Part shown: positions 17,542 to 26,930 of the stretch, piece after piece
Layout of the letters: each line of letters begins with the position of its first letter
How positions within the stretch are numbered: the stretch's first letter is position 1
Translations under genes and position numbers: made by a program
Notes under the pieces: generated by a model
Told to the model about the DNA's origin: nothing
The model's database searches: none
What the model saw: the letters and a program-made list of their open reading frames with translations, nothing else
Source: Kaistella sp. SH40-3
GTDB lineage: Bacteria; Bacteroidota; Bacteroidia; Flavobacteriales; Weeksellaceae
Assembly (NCBI RefSeq): GCF_030686865.1
Contig: NZ_JAQYUS010000003.1
Span: forward strand, 248,001-312,000
DNA length: 64,000 nt
Reading direction: 5' to 3'

Positions 17542-18549
17542 ATGAACTGGACTTTAGGAAATAACTGGTATTTACTTTTGTTGCTGCTTTTGCCGCTACT
17601 TGGAATCATTATTGTCCGTTACCTCAAATGGAAAAACCAAAGAAAAAACATCTTTGCAGAAGAGCGATTTCAAGCCGAATTATTTGAGAAAAAATCAGGC
17701 TTTTCAAAAGTTTTACCGCTTCTTTATTTGTTGGCAACCCTATTTTTAATTTTATCAATTGTTGATATATTAAGCGGTTCCGAAGAAGTAAAATCAAAAC
17801 AGAAAATGAACAACGTGATTTTTCTACTCGATGTTTCCAATTCTATGAATGCTCAGGATGTTGCGCCAAACCGATTAGACGAAGCTAAGAACATCATCAT
17901 CAGCACGATGAATAAAATGAAGAATGACAAAGTTGGAATCGTTGTTTTTGCAGGTGAAGCAACTTCGATCATGCCTTTAACAACAGATTTTTCTGCAGTA
18001 GAAATTTACCTTGGTGGCGTAGAAACTAATATTGTAAAAACGCAGGGAACAGATTTTTTAAAAGGAATGCAAACTACGGCAGATAAGTTTAAAAATATTC
18101 CAAAAGGTGCGCGAAAAGTAATCTTGCTAAGTGATGGGGAAGATAATGAAGGAAATGAGAAATCAGCCATTAAACTAGCCAAAAAAGAAGGGATTTCAGT
18201 TACTACAGTTGGAATTGGCTCCGAAGAAGGTGCACCAATTCCTGAATATGTCTTTGGTCAGTTGATGGGTTACAAAACAGATCTGCAAGGACAAACCGTA
18301 ATTTCGAAAAGAGAAAATATGGCTCTACAAAATATCGCCAGCGAAACGGAAGGAACGTATGTTGATGGAAATAATTTAGATGATGCGACCAATCAAATCA
18401 TTGATGCATTGAGAAAAAGTGCAACTTCCTCCGAAAGTATCGTAAAATCAAATAATGCGATTCACTATTACCAGTATTTTCTGGGAGTTTCTATCTTTTT
18501 ATTTCTTCTTATTTTTCTATTAAATCCCAAGCGAGACTTCAATATTTGA
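17542..18549 (+). CDS. batB: VWA domain membrane protein BatB
   Basis: 335 residues, the same layout as batA: two N-terminal hydrophobic segments (about 8-25 and 55-78), a VWA domain with MIDAS motif DVSNSM (about 97-102), LLSDGEDNEGN in place of the second Asp motif, and a C-terminal TM helix (about 313-330) ending in a short basic tail. Together with BatA it would form the membrane VWA pair of the aerotolerance complex. The run FGQLMGYKTDLQGQ within the VWA domain is typical of BatB rather than BatA. An 88-bp gap with a -7 promoter box separates it from batC. Confidence 0.92.
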   Translation: MNWTLGNNWYLLLLLLLPLLGIIIVRYLKWKNQRKNIFAEERFQAELFEKKSGFSKVLPLLYLLATLFLILSIVDILSGSEEVKSKQKMNNVIFLLDVSNSMNAQDVAPNRLDEAKNIIISTMNKMKNDKVGIVVFAGEATSIMPLTTDFSAVEIYLGGVETNIVKTQGTDFLKGMQTTADKFKNIPKGARKVILLSDGEDNEGNEKSAIKLAKKEGISVTTVGIGSEEGAPIPEYVFGQLMGYKTDLQGQTVISKRENMALQNIASETEGTYVDGNNLDDATNQIIDALRKSATSSESIVKSNNAIHYYQYFLGVSIFLFLLIFLLNPKRDFNI

Positions 18550-18624
18550 TTCAAAACCAATACATTCGCCTGACTTTAACCGAAATTTAACAAATTCATC
18601 CATAGACTTTAACATATAAAGGAA

Positions 18625-18632
18625 TAATTTTG
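18625..18632 (+). promoter_or_regulatory. -7 promoter box inside the Bat locus, before batC
   Basis: TAATTTTG matches TAnnTTTG and ends 5 bases before the batC ATG at 18638. It suggests that batC-batD can be transcribed apart from the upstream genes. Confidence 0.5.
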
Positions 18633-18637
18633 CAGTA

Positions 18638-19381
18638 ATGAATATAAAATTATTTTTTGCGGCGTTTTTTTTAGCGATTGGCTTTACCTTTTTTTCTGCT
18701 CAGGAAAATTATAAGACTTTAGTCTTCAAAGGAAACCAAAAATTCGACAAAGAAAATTACGAATCCTCTTCTTCAAAATATATGGAAGCCATACAACTCA
18801 ATGATAAAGAGTTTATGGCGCACTATAATCTTGGTAATTCACTTTACAAAAGAAAAATGTTTGATGAGGCAAAAGCAGAATTTGAAAAAGCCGAAAAACG
18901 ATCAACTAATCTTCCCGATAAAAGCGCTGCGCTGTATAATTTAGGAAATACCTATATGCAGCAGCAGGATTCTAAGAAAGCAGCAGAACTTTACAAACAG
19001 GCATTAAAGCAAGATCCTTACAATGAAAGCATTCGTAAGAATTATGAGATTGCCATGTTGAAAGAAAAAGAAAAGGAAGAACAGAAAAAGCAGAAAGATA
19101 ATTCTGGTGGTGGCAACGGCGACGAACAGAATAAAGAAAAAGATAAAGGTCAAGACAAAGGAGATCAACCACAGAAAGAAGCCGGAAGCGGGGAACAGAA
19201 CAAAGGAAAAGGTGATGGTGATGATCCCAACAAAAATAAAAACAATAATCCGAACGAATTGCCCAAAGATTTACAGAACGCAATTCTAGACCGGGTTGGT
19301 AATAAAGAACGAGAAACCGCTAAGCGAATTCTCAACAAAAATTCCTATTCGATGCCCGAAAGCAACGAAAAGGATTGGTGA
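18638..19381 (+). CDS. batC: TPR protein BatC
   Basis: 247 residues: signal peptide (FFAAFFLAIGFTFFSAQ), then at least three tetratricopeptide repeats (about 28-135: KGNQKFDKENY, HYNLGNSLYKRKMFDEA, LYNLGNTYMQQQDSKKAAE) and a low-complexity Lys/Asp/Gly/Asn/Glu-rich tail (about 145-215) before a short conserved end. TPRs mediate binding to the other Bat proteins in the periplasm. The stop codon shares one base with the batD start (TGATG), so the two are translationally coupled. Confidence 0.92.
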   Translation: MNIKLFFAAFFLAIGFTFFSAQENYKTLVFKGNQKFDKENYESSSSKYMEAIQLNDKEFMAHYNLGNSLYKRKMFDEAKAEFEKAEKRSTNLPDKSAALYNLGNTYMQQQDSKKAAELYKQALKQDPYNESIRKNYEIAMLKEKEKEEQKKQKDNSGGGNGDEQNKEKDKGQDKGDQPQKEAGSGEQNKGKGDGDDPNKNKNNNPNELPKDLQNAILDRVGNKERETAKRILNKNSYSMPESNEKDW

Positions 19382-21120
19382 TGAAAAAACAACTGTCTTA
19401 CATATTAATTCTAATTTCTGCAGTATTTACTTACGGGCAGGTTACCTTAGAAATGTCTAATGTGAAAGACCAAAAAGTTAATCAGCGATTTACTTTAACC
19501 GTACTTTTAGAAATCAGTGGAGAAAATATGGAGCAGCAAACTCCGCTACAAATGCCGGATTTTTCTAAGTTCGATATTATAGGAACTGCATCAGAAAGGA
19601 ATACGATTATACTGGATGCGAAAAAAGGGGATGTCATTAATCAACTTATTTATCAAATTGTTTTGGCTCCTAAACAGACAGGCCGAATTAAAATCGGATC
19701 TGCTTTGGTTACAGTAAACGGCAAGATTTATAAAACAGAACCTTTTGACATCAACATTCGAGATAATGAAAAAGTAAATTCCGTCGCAGATTTTTCCGAC
19801 CGAAATGACATTTATCTGAATTTAGAAATTGAGGATAAAGTGGTTTATAAAAACGAACCAACAATTGCAATTTTACGTGCTTACAGTCGCAACTACGACA
19901 ATTTCCGTAAAGTTGGAAAAATACATTTTCCGCAGCAGAGAAATGCGAACATTAAACCAGTAAGTTTTGCAAAATCCGAGATTGAATCTAAGTCTGGCCT
20001 AGCTTCTCAAATCATTGGAGTTTTCATGATTTTTCCTTCAGAAACGGGAACTGTTGAAATCAACCCAATTTCTGCAACGTTTACAAGTGCTGCAAAAGCA
20101 AATAAAATATCATCCAACAAAGTACATTTGAATGTCAAAAAACTTCCGGTCGGAATGCCACAGCATTTCAAAAACGCGGTGGGGCAATTCAACATTGATT
20201 TGCTACATCTTCGTAGTGAAGAAATCCCCGAAATTAATAAACCTTTAAATATTATTTTAAAGGTGACAGGTTCTGGAAATTTAGCAAGTTTACATCTACC
20301 AAAAATATTGAATTCGCCCGACTATATTTTCTTTGAACCGAAGATCACAGCACAAACAGTCGCAAAAAAGAACGGACTTACTGGTTCCAGGATCGCAGAA
20401 TATGTGGTGGTTCCAAAAAAATCTGGACCGGTCACCATCAAGTTTGAAGATTTCTCTTTCTTTGATCCCGAGCAAAAAAAATACATTGATTTAGGTTCCA
20501 AAGAATTGATGATTAATGTAAAAACACCCGCACAGATAGCGGACGCAAAAACAACTTTAGAAAGGGTTAATGATTATACCAATACGGTTTTGGAAACGGT
20601 AAATACCCCTGTATTGCAAACTACCAATTTCAAAATAAAAGATAAAGAAAAAATTAACTGGAAAGTGGTTGCCGGAAATCTAACATTGCTGGCTTCATCG
20701 ATTATGCTTTTTCTTTTTGTACTCCAACGCAGAGAAAAGAAGAAATCATTAAAACCTGTTCTAATTTCAAAAAGCACGACCACAATTGCAGAGACTGAAG
20801 AAGTCATCAGAAAAAATTTAAGCAATCATTTCGAAGAAAGTATCGAATATTTAAAGATTTTAAAAGATAATAAAGATTTCACAAATTTCTTTATGGCATA
20901 CGATGAACTGAATCGTCTGACCAAAGAACATCATTACGCAAATACAGAAGCTGATTTCAGAACATTTTTAGAACAAAATAAAGGTCGGCAAGTATTGGAA
21001 CAATACAGAGTACTTTGTGAACAAATTCAAATAGAAAAATACGCCCCATTTCATTCAGATGATCAGATGGATGACCTCTACAACAGCATTCAAACTTTAT
21101 ATTCTGAGATTAACAAATAA
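19381..21120 (+). CDS. batD: BatD family protein
   Basis: 579 residues: signal peptide (MKKQLSYILILISAVFTYGQ), a long beta-rich periplasmic part with several immunoglobulin-like units (about 20-395), one transmembrane helix (about 420-440, VVAGNLTLLASSIMLFLFVL) and a cytosolic helical tail of about 130 residues. This is the usual BatD plan (oxygen-tolerance protein). The ATG at 19381 overlaps the batC stop codon by one base; an in-frame TTG six bases earlier is unlikely to be used. It closes the Bat locus. Confidence 0.9.
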   Translation: MKKQLSYILILISAVFTYGQVTLEMSNVKDQKVNQRFTLTVLLEISGENMEQQTPLQMPDFSKFDIIGTASERNTIILDAKKGDVINQLIYQIVLAPKQTGRIKIGSALVTVNGKIYKTEPFDINIRDNEKVNSVADFSDRNDIYLNLEIEDKVVYKNEPTIAILRAYSRNYDNFRKVGKIHFPQQRNANIKPVSFAKSEIESKSGLASQIIGVFMIFPSETGTVEINPISATFTSAAKANKISSNKVHLNVKKLPVGMPQHFKNAVGQFNIDLLHLRSEEIPEINKPLNIILKVTGSGNLASLHLPKILNSPDYIFFEPKITAQTVAKKNGLTGSRIAEYVVVPKKSGPVTIKFEDFSFFDPEQKKYIDLGSKELMINVKTPAQIADAKTTLERVNDYTNTVLETVNTPVLQTTNFKIKDKEKINWKVVAGNLTLLASSIMLFLFVLQRREKKKSLKPVLISKSTTTIAETEEVIRKNLSNHFEESIEYLKILKDNKDFTNFFMAYDELNRLTKEHHYANTEADFRTFLEQNKGRQVLEQYRVLCEQIQIEKYAPFHSDDQMDDLYNSIQTLYSEINK

Positions 21121-21134
21121 TGCTTTATTTTTTA

Positions 21135-21142
21135 TATTTTTG
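21135..21142 (+). promoter_or_regulatory. -7 promoter box of the marC gene
   Basis: TATTTTTG, consensus -7 box 21 bases before the ATG at 21164, just behind the batD stop codon. Confidence 0.5.
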
Positions 21143-21163
21143 CGAAATTAATAAACACAAATA

Positions 21164-21760
21164 ATGTTTGAATTTTTCTCTTTAAAAGAAACCCTAACCT
21201 CCTCGATGATTCTCTTCGCTGTAATCGATATTATCGGTTCAGTACCAATTATCGTTGGGTTAAAAAAGAAGTTTGGTAAAATAGAAGCCGAACGTGCTGC
21301 AATTGTTGCGGGAATTTTGATGATCGCATTTCTTTTTATTGGAAATAAAATTCTTAAACTAATCGGTGTTGACGTGAATTCATTTGCGATTGCCGGGGCA
21401 TTTGTAATTTTTGTGATTGCTTTAGAAATGATTTTAGGCATTGAAATTCAGAAGAATACAGAATCTAAATCAGCTTCAATCGTGCCGATTGCATTTCCAC
21501 TGATTGCGGGTGCGGGAACCTTGACTACTACTCTTTCTTTACGTGCCGAATATCATGATATAAATATTATTGCGGGAATTATCATCAACACAATTTTCGT
21601 ATATTTGGTGCTGAAATCAGCGAACTGGTTAGAACAAAAATTAGGAGATGGAACATTACAGGTTCTTCAGAAAGTTTTTGGAATTATCCTTCTTGCCATT
21701 TCAATCAAGTTGTTTACAGCTAATTTCGCTCAACTTTTTTCAACGTATGTTAAATTTTAA
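21164..21760 (+). CDS. MarC family integral membrane protein
   Basis: 198 residues with six predicted transmembrane helices. MarC signature pieces are visible: a first helix running into IDIIGSVPIIVGL, AGAFVIFVIALEMILGI, and VPIAFPLIAGAGTLTT, the most conserved stretch of the family. MarC proteins were once linked to multiple antibiotic resistance, but that link has been withdrawn and the transported substrate is unknown. Directly followed after 11 bases by a small membrane protein gene, probably co-transcribed. Confidence 0.93.
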   Translation: MFEFFSLKETLTSSMILFAVIDIIGSVPIIVGLKKKFGKIEAERAAIVAGILMIAFLFIGNKILKLIGVDVNSFAIAGAFVIFVIALEMILGIEIQKNTESKSASIVPIAFPLIAGAGTLTTTLSLRAEYHDINIIAGIIINTIFVYLVLKSANWLEQKLGDGTLQVLQKVFGIILLAISIKLFTANFAQLFSTYVKF

Positions 21761-21771
21761 TTATCAAAAAA

Positions 21772-21966
21772 ATGCAACGCTTCTATAAAATATTCTTAGT
21801 ACTTTTCATCGTATTTATTGCCATTAACCTTTATGTTATAGAATGGGATTTAGGATTTTGGGATGAAGAAAATTCCAAATTCATTTTTTCTATGTCAGCA
21901 GGAATTTTAGGAATTATCGTTGTTTTGGTGATGCATACCATGAGTAGACTTTCGGTTAAAAAATAA
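21772..21966 (+). CDS. Small two-helix membrane protein
   Basis: 64 residues: TM helix 1 at about 5-24, a short acidic loop with WDLGFWDEENSKF, TM helix 2 at about 38-57 and a basic tail. The placement 11 bases behind marC and the clean topology argue that it is real. I do not recognise the family; proteins of this size and layout are common in flavobacteria and unnamed. Confidence 0.75.
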   Translation: MQRFYKIFLVLFIVFIAINLYVIEWDLGFWDEENSKFIFSMSAGILGIIVVLVMHTMSRLSVKK

Positions 21967-22105
21967 GTGCATCTTAAGAATTGAAATAAAAAATTCTTAA
22001 AATAGCAAAACCTCAAAAGTCATCTTTAAAGAAGAAGTAACCCAAAGTGGAAAAACCTTTTTTTTAATTTTCTATTGAAGATTTATCCGACTAAATTGGC
22101 GTCTC

Positions 22106-23158
22106 TTAAAACCTCATCACATCTTTTACAATACCATTATTCTGGGTATGTTGTACTAATTCTTTGATAATGAACTCCTGAATTTTAGATTCATCTTTAT
22201 CGCTGGGGAAAAGTAAATGAACATTTGCTCCGGCATCTAAAGTAAAGAATAAAGGAAGATTGGTTTCTTTTCTGAAGTCCCAGATCTTGTTGATGACGGC
22301 CAAAGTTCCGGTTTTCATTAAAATGAATGCAGGTTCGCTCATCATCATCATTGCGTGAAGTGTTAATGCTTCATGTTCAACCAATCGAATAAAAGCAGTC
22401 ATATCACCATTTTTCAAGATGTCTTTCAAAAGTGCAAAGTTCTCATGCGCTTCCTGAAATCTTCTTTCTGCGTAAGGATTGGTATTCATAAGACCGTGAC
22501 CAACAGTAGAACTTACTGATTTCTCACCTTCATGAATCAGTAAAACCCAATCATTAAAATTTCGGAAAACATTATGAACATCCTCATTCGGATACCGCAC
22601 TGCAAATAAATCTGAACTTCCAGTAACTTTTTTAGTTTCCCCCCAAACAACCATTCCGTCATACAGACTCCTGCACGCACTTCCGCTTCCTAAACGGGCT
22701 AAAAAACTGGCTTTCTTTAAAGAAAAATCCGCATCAATTTGTCCGGAAAATATTCGATCTAAATCCATGAGACATTTTGCAATGGCTCCAAAACCAGATG
22801 CTGAACTCGCAATACCCGAACTGTGAGGAAAAGTGTTTTCAGTTTTAATAATATACTTCCCTTTTAAAATCCAAGGCAAATATTTTTCAATATTTCTAAA
22901 GTATTTCTCGATTTTTTCAGCAAATTTCAACTCTTCTTTTCCAGCTAAAAAAGTCTGTACAGAAAATTCCTCATCGGCAATAAATTCCATTTCCGTATTG
23001 GTTTTACACAGATTCAAAGTATAACTAATGCTGGGATTCGCTGGAATCTGATTCTCATATTTTCCCCAATATTTAATCAAGGCAATATTCGACGGACAAG
23101 ATTCTGTAACTTTCTGATTAGAGATATCGAAGTTTTTATTTTCCGAAAATTCGTTCAT
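22106..23158 (-). CDS. mvaD: Diphosphomevalonate decarboxylase
   Basis: GHMP-superfamily enzyme that converts mevalonate 5-diphosphate to isopentenyl diphosphate with ATP in the mevalonate pathway; cytosolic. 350 residues. Visible: PSNIALIKYWGK at the N-terminus, the phosphate-binding loop NTFPHSSGIASSASGFGA, ARLGSGSACRS, typical of this decarboxylase, and the catalytic Asp in TLDAGANVHLL near the C-terminus. Flavobacteriia commonly use the mevalonate rather than the MEP route (family knowledge). The other pathway genes are not in this window. Next to the acyl-CoA ligase gene on the same strand, 50 bp apart. Confidence 0.92.
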   Translation of the reverse strand: MNEFSENKNFDISNQKVTESCPSNIALIKYWGKYENQIPANPSISYTLNLCKTNTEMEFIADEEFSVQTFLAGKEELKFAEKIEKYFRNIEKYLPWILKGKYIIKTENTFPHSSGIASSASGFGAIAKCLMDLDRIFSGQIDADFSLKKASFLARLGSGSACRSLYDGMVVWGETKKVTGSSDLFAVRYPNEDVHNVFRNFNDWVLLIHEGEKSVSSTVGHGLMNTNPYAERRFQEAHENFALLKDILKNGDMTAFIRLVEHEALTLHAMMMMSEPAFILMKTGTLAVINKIWDFRKETNLPLFFTLDAGANVHLLFPSDKDESKIQEFIIKELVQHTQNNGIVKDVMRF

Positions 23159-23208
23159 ATTCTATTTTCTAATTTACTTTAACAAAGACTATTTTTTTTA
23201 AATGTATT

Positions 23209-24972
23209 TTAAGAATTGTACATTTTATCTACTACTTCAGCATATTTCTGCAAAACTACATTTCGCTTCACTTTCAAAGTTGGAGTAATTTCGCCACTTC
23301 CTATTTCAAATTCTGCCGGCATTAAAGTAAATTTTTTCACCTTTTCCAAACCGGAAAGTCCTTTCTGAATTTCATCCATTTTTTCCCGATAAAATTCTTT
23401 AATGCTTTCCAAATTTACAATATCCGACCAGTTGGTAAAAGGAATATCCATCTTTGAAACCAATTCCTGTAACGCCTCAAAGTTTGGAATTATCAACGCT
23501 GTAACATAGGGTTTCCCTTCTGCCACAATCATTGCCTGATTAATGTAATTATTATTTGAAAGAAGATTTTCTATGGGTTGCGGCGTAATATATTTACCAT
23601 TGGAAGTTTTCATTAAATCTTTGATTCGATCGGTAATAAATAAATTTCCAGCCTCGTCAAATTTTCCGGCATCTCCTGTTCTAAACCAACCATCTTCGGT
23701 GAAAACTTCGGCAGTTTCTACAGGTTTTTTATAATATCCTTTCATAATAGAGCTTCCTTTGGCGAGAATCTCGTCATTTTCACCAATTTTAATTTGAGTA
23801 TCGCCTAAAGGAATTCCCGCTGAACCGTGTTTAAAATTGTGAAATGGAAAACAAGTTAAAGTCGCCGTAGTTTCCGTTAAGCCATAACCAACGGTAATAT
23901 GAATGCCTAATGCTTCAAAAAACTGGGTCACCTCAGCCGATACAGAAGCGCCACCACAAGGCATAAACCAAAGTTTGCCGCCCATCTTTCGCTTGATCTT
24001 ATTAAAGACCATCATGCCCGCAATTTTATTTTTCAGGTTTAATGTAAATGGAATTTCTTTATTCAGTCTCCTCAATTCTGCAACTTCACTTCCTGTTTTG
24101 ATCGCCCAATCAAAAATTTTCTTTTTTGAGTTCGAACTGTTACGAGCCATTTCATTAACTCCAGCGTAAATTTTCTGATAAAACCTTGGCACAGCACACA
24201 TTACCGTAGGTTTAACTTCGGCTAAAGCGCTAGCGATGAGTTTTGTGTTTTCTAAGAAGTAAACTTTTGCGCCACCATAAAGCGCAAGTAAAGTCCAGGA
24301 TCTTTCGAAGATATGGCTTAAAGGTAAAAATGCCAGTGAAGTTTCCTGCTCGAAGTTTTTAAATTTAAAAAACTCGAAATGGGCTTCCACAGATTTATGG
24401 AAATTCCCGTGGGCGATCATAACTCCCTTTGGAACACCAGTGGTGCCCGAAGTATAAATAATGGTTGCTAAATCGTTATCTTCTTTCGGAACAATATCAA
24501 AAGTTTCTGCTGCATCTTTAATAAAATCCTCCAGATATTGGCTGTGTTCTTTTTTGATCCAAATCGATTTTTTAGCAACGATAATTTGTGTTAAAACCTG
24601 ATTCTTTTTTAGAATATTGAAAGCTGCGTCGTACTGTTCTTGATTTCCGACCAGTATCATTTTACATTCAGATTCATTTAAAATATATTCTGATTGCTCT
24701 TCATTATTCGTTGAATAAATCGGAACAGTTACCGCACCTAAAGACAAAATGGCCAAATCGGTAATGATCCATTCTGCCGAATTATCAGAATAAATCGCTA
24801 CTTTATCATCTTCAGAAATTCCGGCTTCGCGAAGTGCATTGGCAGTTTTAAAAACCAAACGGCGAAAATCTGACCAGTTGATTTCTGTCCACTTTTCCTT
24901 TTTCTTAAAACCAATTGCAGGTTTCATGGGAAATTTTGCAGTATTTATATTTAAAAATTCAGCAACGTTCAT
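23209..24972 (-). CDS. Long-chain acyl-CoA synthetase (AMP-forming)
   Basis: ANL-superfamily enzyme activating a fatty acid to acyl-CoA through an acyl-adenylate. 587 residues: P-loop YTSGTTGVPKGV (about 172-183), FLPLSHIFERS, the adenine-binding TVGYGLTETTAT, the core GWFRTGDAGKFDEAGN with the hinge Asp, ITDRIKDLMKTSNGKYI, and the C-terminal Lys region IGSGEITPTLKVKR. This is the FadD15-like long-chain subgroup. The stop codon of the SDR gene upstream lies 2 bases before its ATG, so the two are coupled and probably act on the same lipid pathway (inference). Confidence 0.94.
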   Translation of the reverse strand: MNVAEFLNINTAKFPMKPAIGFKKKEKWTEINWSDFRRLVFKTANALREAGISEDDKVAIYSDNSAEWIITDLAILSLGAVTVPIYSTNNEEQSEYILNESECKMILVGNQEQYDAAFNILKKNQVLTQIIVAKKSIWIKKEHSQYLEDFIKDAAETFDIVPKEDNDLATIIYTSGTTGVPKGVMIAHGNFHKSVEAHFEFFKFKNFEQETSLAFLPLSHIFERSWTLLALYGGAKVYFLENTKLIASALAEVKPTVMCAVPRFYQKIYAGVNEMARNSSNSKKKIFDWAIKTGSEVAELRRLNKEIPFTLNLKNKIAGMMVFNKIKRKMGGKLWFMPCGGASVSAEVTQFFEALGIHITVGYGLTETTATLTCFPFHNFKHGSAGIPLGDTQIKIGENDEILAKGSSIMKGYYKKPVETAEVFTEDGWFRTGDAGKFDEAGNLFITDRIKDLMKTSNGKYITPQPIENLLSNNNYINQAMIVAEGKPYVTALIIPNFEALQELVSKMDIPFTNWSDIVNLESIKEFYREKMDEIQKGLSGLEKVKKFTLMPAEFEIGSGEITPTLKVKRNVVLQKYAEVVDKMYNS

Positions 24973-24974
24973 AA

Positions 24975-25979
24975 TTATTTTTTATCAGAGATATAATTTT
25001 TTAAATGGAAATCGAGGCTTTCAAAAACAGAAATAAATTGAAAATCGAGTTTTTTCTTAATTTTTTGATTAGAAACCATGTTACGTGAAGTTACGGTTTC
25101 TAAATTGACTTTATTCATTATTTTGAGTTTTGGAATCAGCCAACCCAAAAGTATATTTGAAGCGTAACCCAATTTCAAAAAGGCTTTCGAAAGAACCTTT
25201 GCTCTCGATTTTCCGAGTTTTTGACGAACGAAATTAGCAACATCCAGTGTTTTTTTATTTTCAGAAATGATGATATATCGTTCTCCAAAAACATTTTTCT
25301 CCATTAATGAAATTGCGATTTTCGAAACATCCCGTACGTCTACATACGCCGTACTTCCGCTCATTGCGTAAGGATATTTGTCGAAAGCATCAAACATTTC
25401 ACCGCTGCTCGATTGCCAGTTTCCACTACCGATAATTACTCCGGGATTAATGATGACGGTATTGAGACCTTCCGCAGAAGCACGCCAAACTTCCATTTCT
25501 GAAAAATGTTTGGATTTCGAATACGAGGAATGTGCTACTTTGGGATTATAGTTAGAATCTTCATCTACTTCAAAATTTTCATTAACGCCATCTAAAACTG
25601 CCGTTGAACTCACAAAACAAAATTTCTTTACTGAAGAGTTTTCACAAGCAAAAAGAAGTTGACGTGTTCCATCAATATTCGTTCGATACATTGTTAGCCT
25701 ATCACTCGTATGAAAACTCACTTTCCCAGCACAGTGATAAACTTCTTTAACTTGATCCAAAGCATTTTGAAGGGAATCGATATCTTCAAAATCCACATCA
25801 ATCCATTCAATTTTATTAAAAAACACTTCTGGTTGATCAGTATAAAACCGAAAAGATTCCCGAACCTCATCTAAGTTACTGGAAGGTCGTTTGGTTGCAC
25901 GCACCGATTTCCCTCGTTTCAGTAATTCTAAAACGATGACTCTGCCGAGAATTCCGGTTGCGCCTGTGACTAATACCAT
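24975..25979 (-). CDS. Extended-SDR NAD(P)-dependent epimerase/dehydratase
   Basis: 334 residues, Rossmann fold with VTGATGILGRVIV at the N-terminus (TGxxGxxG), the ...FVSSTAVL strand and the catalytic YSKSK (YxxxK) near residue 150, then INPGVIIGSG and a C-terminal substrate domain. Extended SDRs of this kind include 3-beta-hydroxysteroid/dihydroflavonol-reductase-like and nucleotide-sugar enzymes; the substrate cannot be told. Coupled by 2 bases to the acyl-CoA synthetase gene, which hints at a lipid or acyl substrate. Confidence 0.88.
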   Translation of the reverse strand: MVLVTGATGILGRVIVLELLKRGKSVRATKRPSSNLDEVRESFRFYTDQPEVFFNKIEWIDVDFEDIDSLQNALDQVKEVYHCAGKVSFHTSDRLTMYRTNIDGTRQLLFACENSSVKKFCFVSSTAVLDGVNENFEVDEDSNYNPKVAHSSYSKSKHFSEMEVWRASAEGLNTVIINPGVIIGSGNWQSSSGEMFDAFDKYPYAMSGSTAYVDVRDVSKIAISLMEKNVFGERYIIISENKKTLDVANFVRQKLGKSRAKVLSKAFLKLGYASNILLGWLIPKLKIMNKVNLETVTSRNMVSNQKIKKKLDFQFISVFESLDFHLKNYISDKK

Positions 25980-26050
25980 AATTTACCGGGGAAATTTGAA
26001 GACATGAAATTGGAAACTTTGAGTGTTGCACTAATTAAAATAAACATATA

Positions 26051-26836
26051 TTAAACTCTGTGTTCAGAAAGGAACTCTTTCACCACTTCATTGAAGTCGG
26101 TAGGATTTTCTGCTTGCACCCAATGTCCGGCATTTTTGATGGTAACGACTGAAGAATTAGGAAATTGCTGTTTGATCTGAAACTCATCCTGAGGCAAAAT
26201 ATAATTTGATTTGGCACCAGAGACAAATAAAGTTTCTCCTGAGAATACTCCGAATTTAATTGCATTTGAAACAAATTGTGAATATTTTTCTGAAAGGGTT
26301 TTTAAGTTAAAACGCCAATTCAGTTTTTTATCATCAGTCCAATAAAGGTTTTTTGCCAAAAACTGAATGACGGATTTCTCGGGAATATATTGATGTAGAA
26401 TCTCTTCAACTTCTTGTCGGGAAGTTACTTTTTCGAAATCAACACTTTCTAACGCCTTTATAATCCCCTGATGATGCGGCGGATACGCTTTTGGAGCAAT
26501 ATCAACTACGATTAATTTTTCTACTTTAATCGGATATTTAATAGCAAATTGCATCACAGCTTTTCCACCTAATGAATGACCCAACAAATTGATTTTCTGC
26601 AAATTGTGAAATTCCATATAATGCAAAATATCGTGTGCTAAATCATCATGTGACATTTCTGGTGAATGAAAACTTTTTCCGTGATTTCTTAAATCAATCA
26701 AATGAACCGGAAGAAACTCGCCCATTTCTTTACCAAAACTTCCCCAGTTATCGAGCATTCCGAATAATCCATGGAATACCAAAAGTGGCGTTCCTGATTT
26801 GTCTTCTCCGTAAATTTTTGAGTGTAGAATTTCCAT
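26051..26836 (-). CDS. Alpha/beta-fold hydrolase (YbfF-like esterase)
   Basis: 261 residues. LLVFHGLFGMLDNWG carries the oxyanion HG motif, LLGHSLGGKAVMQFA the nucleophile Ser in GHSLGG (about residue 93) and IKNAGHWVQAENP the catalytic His near the C-terminus; the acid is probably in VSGAKSNYI or a preceding Asp. Closest in layout to E. coli YbfF acyl-CoA/carboxyl esterases. Start at the ATG at 26836; the codon before it in frame is a TTG and would only add one residue. It has its own -7 promoter box. Confidence 0.9.
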   Translation of the reverse strand: MEILHSKIYGEDKSGTPLLVFHGLFGMLDNWGSFGKEMGEFLPVHLIDLRNHGKSFHSPEMSHDDLAHDILHYMEFHNLQKINLLGHSLGGKAVMQFAIKYPIKVEKLIVVDIAPKAYPPHHQGIIKALESVDFEKVTSRQEVEEILHQYIPEKSVIQFLAKNLYWTDDKKLNWRFNLKTLSEKYSQFVSNAIKFGVFSGETLFVSGAKSNYILPQDEFQIKQQFPNSSVVTIKNAGHWVQAENPTDFNEVVKEFLSEHRV

Positions 26837-26853
26837 CAATAATAATTAAAGTT

Positions 26854-26861
26854 CAAAATTA
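26854..26861 (-). promoter_or_regulatory. -7 promoter box of the alpha/beta hydrolase gene
   Basis: TAATTTTG on the minus strand, 17 bases before the ATG at 26836. The -33 region falls in the GGCTAAAGCC repeat. Confidence 0.45.
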
Positions 26862-26872
26862 ACATAAATTTC

Positions 26873-26919
26873 GGCTAAAGCCTATAAATATTAAATACAG
26901 AAAAACGGGCTAAAGCCCG
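26873..26919. repeat. Pair of GGCTAAAGCC hairpin repeats
   Basis: The motif GGCTAAAGCC occurs at 26873-26882 and again, extended to CGGGCTAAAGCCCG, at 26906-26919. The second also works as the pdxJ terminator. Repeats with this GGCTTTAGCC core recur in many flavobacterial genomes (recollection, not searched). Confidence 0.55.
26901..26919 (-). terminator. Terminator of pdxJ
   Basis: Stem CGGGCT / AGCCCG with a 2-nt loop; followed on the minus strand by TTTTTCTG. It lies 12 bp behind the pdxJ stop codon at 26931. Confidence 0.75.
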
Positions 26920-26930
26920 CTCCTATTATT

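Noticed and set aside
21974-22000. TTAAGAATT ... AATTCTTAA inverted repeat behind the small membrane protein gene
   Set aside because: A 9-bp stem but no T-tract on either side, so I do not call it a terminator.
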